NCBI GenBank assembly: GCA_947846985.1
Contig: CANTUZ010000025.1
Coordinates: 11,964,100-12,028,099 of the forward strand
DNA length: 64,000 bases
Origin: Fratercula arctica
Taxonomy: Eukaryota; Chordata; Aves; Charadriiformes; Alcidae
Direction: 5' to 3'
In this document: piece after piece, positions 56,165 to 64,000 of the stretch
How positions within the stretch are numbered: position 1 is the stretch's first letter
How the letters are laid out: every line of letters begins with the position of its first letter
Made by a program: the position numbers and the translations under genes
The notes under the pieces: model-generated
Database searches by the model: none
What the model was told of the DNA's origin: nothing
The model's input: the letters and a program-made list of their open reading frames with translations, nothing else

Positions 56165-56690
56165 TGAGGGGGGACTCAACAACTTCCCTGGGCAGCCTGT
56201 TCCAATGCTTGACAACTGTTTTGGCAAAGAAATTTTTTCCTAATATCCATCCTAAACCTCCCCTGGTGCAACTTGAGGCCATTTCTTCTTGTTCTTTTAC
56301 TTGTTACTTGGGAAAAGAGACGGACACCCAACTCGCTACAACCTCCTTTCAGGTAGTTGTAGAGAGCAATAAGGTCTCCCCTGAGCCTCCTTTTCTCCAG
56401 GCTAAACATCCCCAGGTCCCTCAGTCGCTCCTCATAAGACTTGTGCCCTAGACCCTTCACCAGCTTCATTGCTCTTCTTTGTGTCCAAAGCACCTCCAGC
56501 ACCTCAGTGTCTTTCTTGTAGGGAGGGACCCAAAACTGGACACAGTATTTGAGGTGTGGCCTCATGAGTGCTGAGTACAGCGGGACAACCACTTCCCTAG
56601 TCCTGCTGGCCACATTATTCCTGACACAAGCCAGGATGCTGTTGCCTGTCCTTGCTTCCAATGTCCATACACTTTCCTCTTCCACCTAAG
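56165..56690 (-). mobile_element. CR1 3'-region fragment, minus strand
   Basis: Reverse-complement CR1 from the NRLPRE-equivalent (CTGGGCAGCCTGTTCC at 56188) up to about 56690. The frame 56176-56685 encodes [33 protein letters not shown] and [19 protein letters not shown]. The last 60 bases and the octamer tail are missing. It faces the plus-strand fragment head-on. Confidence 0.87.
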
Positions 56691-59600
56691 TTCTAGAAGA
56701 TCCCTGCTCAGACAAGCCAGCCTTCTGCCCTGCTTGCTTGACTTCCAACACTTTAGAATTGGCTGTCCCTACACTCTTAAGAGATGGCTCTTAAAAACTG
56801 ACCAGCATTCATTATGCAAAAACAGTCGGCATTTTTCTTCAAAACTGAATAAAATAATCCTTGCCGTTTCATTATGGAACTTTTCCCTTTTTCTTATAAT
56901 AAATACAGGTAAATTTCTATGAGTTTTATATGAAATGAGTATTTGAACAAAAATGTTTTCTGTTGATGTCTTCATTCAACCCTTTTACTTATAATAGCAT
57001 GTTTTTAATTAAAAGCTGCAAAGAAATAGCATGCCTGCTTCATACGAGGTCTAAACGAAGTTCTGCTGTATAGAAGAAAATTTACTTCCTGAGATTGGCT
57101 TTGCCTTGCTGCCAATATCCAAACAGAAATTCTGGGACCATGGAGAATTTGAATCAGTTGCTAGCCAGCATTTGTAGGGTGTACTTCCATCCTTACAGCA
57201 CACTGGGTTCTGCCAAGTGCCTGGCACAGGAATTACACTAAGGTATAGAATGAGGGATGCCTCCTGAGTACAGGAAATTAGCCATATGCAGCCAGACAGA
57301 ATCTGGCTGTATGCCACCCAGTCTGTCTTGCTAACTATATTGAGGCACAACTACATCAAGGAAGGATAAAAACACAAGCCTACCAGTAAGCGACTTAAAC
57401 CTACCCACGTGGGCTATGTTTCCACTGCAAAATGTTCAAGAATTCATCAATGGGAAAGAGTGCACACTATGACTACAGAAGTGTGGGATGTAACTGATGT
57501 GTTATCATCCTGCCAGGTTGAGATGTGCAATTGAAAAAAAAATTTTTCTTGGTCCAGAAAAATCAAGTCTGGAAAGGTGCTGAACAGTCATCTGGCCTTT
57601 TCTATGCCCAAAGGCAGAAATGCCTGTGCACAAACTTCCCCCTTCACTCGCACACTTTATTACTCCTAGAAGGTTGGCATTTCTGAATAATCTCAATGAT
57701 CCATCTTCTGGGAAACATACCAAAAAAACCCCACTATATCTGTGACAGCCTGCTTAGAAATGGAGTAAGGTCTCACATAGAAAAAAATACCACTTAGATA
57801 AAGGGAGAAAGTTTTTGTGCTGCTTCCAGGACACCTTAATTGAGCTTTTTCCTAAAAATAACCTTCAGGTCTACAGCATTAGGACAAACAATCTGACTAA
57901 ACAAGGAATAAATAGGTATTTTCATGTCTTATAATACCTATTTGCACATATACACAGAAGAGTGAGAAAATTCTGTTCTGCGCACGTGTGTTAAAAACCA
58001 GTGACCACTGCCACTGCTGGCTGCTGACCCTACAAACTCAACCTCAATTACGTCTAAGAAAGCCAATAGCTTGCTATAGCCAAAATGCATTAGCAATACA
58101 TAACAACATAAAATTTACATCTTCATGTGAATCAGAAGCATATACTGAATATTAATGCAAATATTGTAAATGTGAATAATGAAAACACCAAGTGCAGCAG
58201 ACATGCAAGGAACAGCAATTTGCTTATTGACTACAGTAAAATATCCATCTTGTTTAATATCACTATTAGGCCTGTATATCACCCTCAGCTCTGCAGCTTT
58301 GCAGAACATCATTTCAACATTGTTGAACTTGCTGATCTCTAATGATGCAGAAGTCTGAATAGTGAGAATGCACAATTGTCATTTTTGTAGATAATTGTCA
58401 AGAAATGCCTTATCAGAAACTGCCGTTAAACAGTTGCTGATATACTGACACCTACAGCAAAGAGTAGGTAGCATTAGTTCAAGATGAGAAGGTGCAAAGT
58501 CAAAAGAAATACATTTAAGAGTATTAACTTTCTAACTGGGACATGAATGACTGCAAAGCCAGTGAAAAGGCATTCATTTATCATAGAGATTATTTTTAAA
58601 GGTCCATATGAGTTTGGTTCATACCATTTCTAGACTGTAGCTTTTTTCCTTCTATTAAGAGAGAGAAGTGTTAATAGTTTGGCTAATGAAGGAAAACAAT
58701 ATAGCTGTAAGTGTATCACATCATATTCTCTAAATGGTCCTGTCAAAGGTTTACATGCATTTGTTCAACACAGTAACTTCATAAAAACTCACCCAGATAA
58801 TAGTTCTAAAATTTACAAGTCCGTGCTCCAATCAGAGGTAGCCTCAACCGAGCTTCTCATGTACCCTGAACAGATTAGGCTACTGTTTACAGCAAAGGGG
58901 AAATAAATTTAAGAATTGAGAAATGTCTTTTGTTTAGTCTTTAGATCAAGGATCTTGGAGACAAGCTCAATGCAACCCATGACAGGTTCTCTTCATCACA
59001 AAACCAGAACCCAAAGCTACTCCCTAGAGCACCCAGGCAGAGCAGAGCAGGTGCAGCTTGCCTGTATGCTGGCCTGAGTCCGTGAAACAGACTATGTTTT
59101 TCAGTTTGCTGTGCAGAGTGGCTGGAGTAAATCCAACATATCCCTGATTTTGTTTGATTCATGTTATGCATGCTGTAAAGTCAATCTGTGCATGTTCAAT
59201 AATCTAATACATGGTAAATCCAATGCTGTGTTCAGTACTTCCATATTACGGTTAAGCATGCTGTAGGTGAAGTTCTGTTGGATACCACGGCAATGCATAC
59301 CCAAACACCTATCATAAGGTAAGTTCAAAGAGAGACAAATTTTTAAAATAACATGATTTACTAGGTACCTAGGGAAATTCTCGTAATTTTTCTTCTTGTA
59401 AAAACAAGAGAGGATACAATTACTTTTAAAAAGTCTCCCTCTATACTTTAAATTCGTGTATGAATTATTCAGCCCATTTTTACAAGCACCATAAAAAATG
59501 CAAAACGAGACCATGGGTACAGCAAAAGAAGTTTTCATGAGGCTTTGGGAAATCATAAAAAAAGCAAAAAGAAATTAAGAAAATAGATTTTAAAGGGCTG

Positions 59601-60214
59601 ACAGTTGGGTTTATAGCTGCCATAAAATGGTTTTCCTTCTTAGCCTGGGGTAGATTACAAGAAGAATGAAGTCACCAACTGCATGATCAAATGAAGACAC
59701 TCAAACTGTGGAGTAAAAACCATGATTTCTTTTCATACTCGACTTTTCACAAATAATTTGAATTTTGGTTTTGGATTTCTATATAGGTATTGCTAATGCA
59801 GACAGAGATTCTTTTCCTCAGAGGATGCAAATTCAAATACTTCCTTTGGATGTAATAGAAGACTACTGTTTTACACCAGATGATGCTCTGGCCTGACATT
59901 CAGAGCAGACACAAGTATATACATTAAGGCAACTAATTAAATCAAATGCACCCATATGAAATTTACACCCTCCTACACAATTGAGTCTAACAAAAATTTG
60001 CAGCCTACAAGAAAATTTTAAGTTGAAGAATGATAGGCTGTTTAATGTTTTTTTGTGAAGTAGTTACTCAGATGCTTTGAAAATTGTAAGATAGTCTTAA
60101 AAAAACCCCGAAATTGGACTAGAGGATGAGATGACCAAGATTATGTCAGTATATTTGCATTCTCAATGGCTTTCATTGGCATGTAGTGTATAATGTAATA
60201 CTTATCTAGCATAC
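56691..60214. other. Intergenic DNA, no feature seen
   Basis: AT-rich with short unrelated frames. No repeat family was recognised. Confidence 0.4.
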
Positions 60215-61209
60215 TGTGGTGGGTTGACCTTGTCTGGCTGCCATGCGCCCACCAAGCCGGTCTATCACTCCCCCTCCTCAACTGGACAGGGGGAGAAAAT
60301 ACAATGAAAGGCTTATGGGTCAAGATAAGGACAGGGCGATCATTTACCAATTACTATCATGGGCAAAACAGATTAGACTTGGAGAAAATAATTTAATTTA
60401 TTGCCAATCAAAATCAAAGTAGGATAATGAGAAATAAGAACAAATCTTAAAACACGTTCCCTCCACCCCTCCCTTCTTCCCGGGCTCAACTTCATTCCCA
60501 GCTTCTCTACCTCCTCCCCCCCCCAAGCATTGCAGGGGGACGGGGAATGGGGGTTGCAATCAGTTCATCACGTTGTCTTTACCGCTCCTTCCTCCTCACA
60601 CTCTTCCCTTGCTCCTGCATGAGTCCCTTCCACGGGGTGCAGTCCTTCAGGAAGAGACTGCTCCAGCATGTAGGGCCACAGGTCCTGCCAGAAAATGTGA
60701 TCCAGCATGGGCTCTTCTCAATAGGGCTGCAAGTCCTGCCAGGAGCCTGCTCCAGCATGGGCTCTCCATGAGGTGACAGCTTCCTTCAGGGCACATCCAC
60801 CTGCTCTGGCATGGGGTCCTCCACAGGCTGCAGAGTGGAAATCTGCTCCACCATGGACCTCTGCAAGGGGACAAGATGCTTCACCATGGTCTTCACCATG
60901 GGCTGCAGCTGAATCTCTTTTCTGGCACCTGGAGCACCTTCTCCCCCTCCTTCTTCACTGACCTTGATGCCTGCATAGTTGTTTCTCTCACATATTCTCA
61001 CTTCTCTTTCCCAGCTGCTGTTGTGCAGCATTTTTTTCTCCTTCTTAAATATGTTCTCACAGAGGCTCGGCTTTGGTCAGCAGTGGGTCCATCTTGGAGC
61101 CAGCTGGAAATGGCTATGTCCAATATGGGGTCAGCTTCTGGCATCATCTCATAGAAGCCACCCCTGCAGCCCCCCCACTACCAAAATCTTGCCATGTAAA
61201 CCCAATACA
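60215..61209 (-). mobile_element. ERVL 3' LTR, 995 bp
   Basis: On the minus strand it runs from TGTATTGGGTTTACATGGC to ACCCACCACA. It is the same family as the plus-strand LTR at 16931-17745 and includes the U5 end missing there. AATAAATTAAATTATTTTC (minus, about 60390) carries the AATAAA signal. Upstream of it on the minus strand, GAGGGGTGGAA (61210-61220) is a polypurine tract, so this is a 3' LTR. Confidence 0.85.
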
Positions 61210-61220
61210 TTCCACCCCTC
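61210..61220 (-). promoter_or_regulatory. Polypurine tract of the ERVL element
   Basis: GAGGGGTGGAA on the minus strand adjoins the 3' LTR. Confidence 0.65.
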
Positions 61221-61985
61221 GCCTCTGTGAATCAAATTTTAAGACTTATCATTAAAATACACATTCATCACAATTTATAATCTTCACAAACTGCACTTAC
61301 ATCAACAAAAAGAATTCCCCACACCAAAATCAAAATAACATCATCACAACACCAACAATGGTGGACAATTTAAACACAGTCCACCCCTCATCCCTTCACA
61401 ATCACAACAGAAATTTCCTGCAGTTATTCCTCTCTCTGCTCTCTGTGTTAAAGAAGAGTCCGGGAAGATCCTCCTGCCAAGTTGCAAGGTTCAGACTGGA
61501 CCCCCTTGCTTTCTAAACTCCCTCTCAGAGAGAAGTCTAGGTGCGGCTGGATCCAATCCTAGCCTCCGACTGGAAAGAAGAGGTCAGACCCTAGGTTCTG
61601 TCACAGAGTCGGTTTAAATAACGCTCAAGCTGGGTGCCTCCTTGGTTATTTTCCTCTGCTTTTTAAAGCCTCACAATCTATTACATAAGCACCTGTTCAT
61701 GCAACAAGCACATGTCTTTTGTCCAATCAAATTGTTCAATGGATATATGTCTTCTTTGATGATTGGAGTTTTGGTGCAGGTGCTTTTACCTTCTTACAGT
61801 TTCATGCTCTCTTTGTCCCATCTGCAGCTGGATCTTATCCAACTTCTGGATCTTAACCATCTTCTGTTGCCTCCAGCTAGAATGGCCTCTTTCTTCACTA
61901 TCTGCACCTGATATTCATCTGCCTTCTGCCGACGTCAGGGAGAATGGTCCCTTTCTTCATTTCCAAGAATTACAGTTCCCTTTCC
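61221..61985 (-). other. Probable ERV-derived internal sequence, no open frame
   Basis: The first several hundred bases continue from the LTR as expected for internal 3' sequence. The AC-rich part contains CAGTCCACCCCTCATCCC (61378), resembling the tract next to the LTR. Beyond about 61450 there may be part of another LTR (TAGGTGCGGCTGGATCC at 61540). No coding homology and no 5' LTR were found. Confidence 0.4.
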
Positions 61986-61989
61986 TTTG

Positions 61990-64000
61990 ATAGAATCATA
62001 GAATCATAGAATGGTTAGAGTTGGAAGGGACCTTAAAGATCATCTAGTTCCAACCCCCCTGCCATGGGCAGGGACATCACCCACTAGACCAGGTTCCTCA
62101 AAGCCCCATCCAACCTGGCCTTGAACACTTCCAGGGATGTGTTCATCCCCCTGTGCAGCCTGTTCCAGTGTCTCACCACCCTCATAGTGAAAAATTTCTT
62201 CCTAATATCTAATCGAAATTTACCCTCTTTCAGTTTAAAAGCATTACCCTTCATCCTATCACTACACTCCCAGATAGAGAGTCCTTCTCCACCTTTTCTG
62301 TAGGCCCCCTTTAAGTACTGGATTGCCCCAACCCAGGTGCAGGACCTTGCACTTCTCCTGGTTTAATATGAGGCTTGCATGGGCCCACCTCTCAAGCTTG
62401 TCAAGGTCCCTTTGGATGGCATCCCTTCAGCGTGTTCACTGTGCCACACAGCTTGGTGGTCCATCCGTCAAATCCATATCTCTCCAATTTAGAGATGAGG
62501 ATGTCATGTGGAACAGTGTCAAATGCCTTGCACAAGTCCAGGTAGATGATGTCAGTTGCTCTTTCCTTAGCCACCAACACTGTAATCCCATCATAGAAGG
62601 CCACCAAATTTGTCAGGCATGACTTGCCCTTGGTGAATCCATGTTAGCTGTTACCAGTCACCTCCTTGTTTTCCATGTGCCTTAGAATAGTTTCCAGGAG
62701 GATCTGCTCCATGATCTTGCCAGGCACAGAGGTGAGACTGACCAGCCTGTAGTTCCCTGGGTCTTCCTTTTTTCCCTTTTTGAAAATGGAAGTTATGTTT
62801 CCCCTTTTCCAGTCAGTGGCAACTTCACCAGACTGCCACGACTTTTCAAATATAATGGAAAGCGGCTTGGCAAATTCATCTGCCAGTTCCCTCAGGACCC
62901 AGGGATGGATTTCATCAGGTCCTATAGACCTGTGCACCTTCAGGTTCCTCAGATGGTCTCAAACTTGATCTTCTCCTATAGTGGGCAGTTCTTCATTCTC
63001 ACAGCCCCTGCCTTTGCCTTCTGTGACCTAGCGGTGTGGTTAGAGCCCTTGCTGGTGAAGACAGAGGCAAAGAAGTCATTGACTACTTCAGCCGTGTCCA
63101 TATACCGGGTGGCCAGGTCTCTCACTTCCTTCCAGAGAGGGCCCACATCTTCCTTAGTCTTCATTTTATCATTGACATACCTATAGAAGTTTTTCTTGTT
63201 GCCCTTGATGTCCCTGGCCAGATTTAATTCTATCTGGGCTTTAGCTTTTTAGCTGGTCCCTGGCTGCTCAGACAGTTTCTTTGTATTCCTCCCAGGCTAC
63301 CTGTCCTTGCTTCCACCCTCTGTAGGCCTCCTTCTTACTTTTGAGTGTGTCCAGGAGCTCCTTGTTCATCCATGCAGGCCTCCTGGCTTTTTTGCCTGAT
63401 GACTTCTTTCTTGGGATGCATCGCTCCTGAGCTTGGAGGAGGTGATCCTTGAATATTAGTCCGCTTCCTTGGGCCCCTCTCCCCTCCAGTGCTTTATACC
63501 ATGGGACCCTAACAAGTAGATCCCTCAAGAGGCCAAAGTCTGCTCTCCTGAAGTCCAGAGTAGCAAGTTTACTGTGCACACCCTCCTCGCTGCCCTAAGG
63601 ATCTTGAACTCCACCATCTCATGGTCACTGCAGCCAAGGCTACCCTTGAGCTTCACATTCCCCACATTGCCCCCCCTTGTTGGTAAGGACAAGGTCCAGC
63701 ATGGCACCTCTCCTCATTGGCTCCTCTATCACTTGGAGAAGGAAGTTATCGTCAACACATTCCAGGAACCTCCTGGATTGCTTGTGCCCCACTGCGTTAT
63801 CCCTCCAACAGGTATCAGAGTGGTTGAAGTCCCCCATGAGGACCAGGGCCTGTGAACATGAGGCCACTCCTATCTGTCTATAGAGGGCTGCACCCGCTCA
63901 GTCATCCTGGTCAGGTGGCCTGTAGTAGACCCCCACTGTAATATCACCTGTCCCTGCCCTCCCTTTAATATTGACCCATAGGCGCTCTGCCTGCTCTTCA
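61990..64000 (-). mobile_element. CR1 LINE, internally deleted, runs off the right edge
   Basis: Minus-strand CR1 with its tail at 61991-62013 (TAGAATCATAGAATCATAGAATGG). The 3' region is joined at about 62325 to far upstream sequence, and a second deletion lies near 62435. From 62460 to the window end it covers the RT N-terminal part and the endonuclease of ORF2. It is the same CR1 subfamily as the 31716-35440 copy and identical to it over about 410 bases at the edge. Confidence 0.9.
62401..64000 (-). pseudogene. CR1 ORF2 fragment (endonuclease and RT start), broken
   Basis: Pieces in order on the minus strand: LVLMGDFNHSDTCW (63640-63867, endonuclease), [20 protein letters not shown] (63268-63579, linker), [18 protein letters not shown] (62976-63164), [20 protein letters not shown] and [15 protein letters not shown] (62644-62937), [20 protein letters not shown] (62401-62607). 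The pieces lie in different frames separated by stops. The RT catalytic FADD region is deleted. Confidence 0.85.

Noticed and set aside
55935..56690. Twin-priming inversion of one CR1
   Set aside because: The fragments converge, whereas twin priming gives diverging parts with the tail at the outer end; the tail is absent.
59164..59556. 130-codon minus-strand frame
   Set aside because: AT-rich, no recognisable domain, no promoter or splice context; likely random.

Overview
The window looks like a piece of a bird chromosome. Its left edge carries the last coding exon of HCN1 (hyperpolarization-activated cation channel 1), and the rest is AT-rich non-coding DNA packed with typically avian transposable elements: CR1 LINEs with the octamer-type tail, and several families of ERVL-like LTRs. 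HCN1 lies on the Z chromosome in chicken, so a Z origin is likely, but this is inference. I found no second host gene, tRNA, rRNA or CRISPR array.

Layout. 1-531 is the end of an HCN1 intron, 532-1346 the terminal coding exon, and the following kilobases probably a long 3'UTR. From about 6.8 to 21 kb there is sparse intergenic DNA with old plus-strand CR1 fragments (7.7-8.7, 13.3-13.6, 15.2-16.1 kb) and a truncated ERVL LTR (16.9-17.7 kb). From 21 to 37.3 kb the sequence is almost entirely nested elements: a CR1 5' fragment; an LTR-like element bounded by unusual 195-bp inverted repeats (22107-22301 and 31286-31480); inside it a young, apparently complete, env-less provirus (22494-28912, minus) and a CR1 (28995-30601); then an LTR fragment, a CR1 retaining its 5'UTR (31716-35440), a solo LTR (35441-35972) and another CR1. 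From 37.3 to 47.6 kb come solo LTRs (39002-39741, 40653-41165, 42592-43163, 44546-45085), a CR1 fragment and a possible L1/Tx1-like LINE remnant. At 47644-55441 lies a second, decayed copy of the same provirus with a CR1 nested in its RNase H region. The right part holds head-to-head CR1 fragments, an ERVL 3' LTR with some internal sequence (60215-61985), and a CR1 that runs off the edge.

The most interesting content is the provirus family. It has ERVL-type pol (aspartic protease, RT, RNase H, D,D(35)E integrase) without a visible dUTPase, no env, and a primer-binding site matching tRNA-Lys(CUU) 8 nt from the LTR. Its Gag has a strongly hydrophobic N-terminus and no zinc knuckle, and a single in-frame amber codon separates gag from pol in both copies. 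Copy 1 has 5-bp target duplications, nearly identical LTRs and open gag and pol frames. Copy 2 has mismatched LTRs, no matching duplication, several nonsense changes (three at CpG) and frameshifts.
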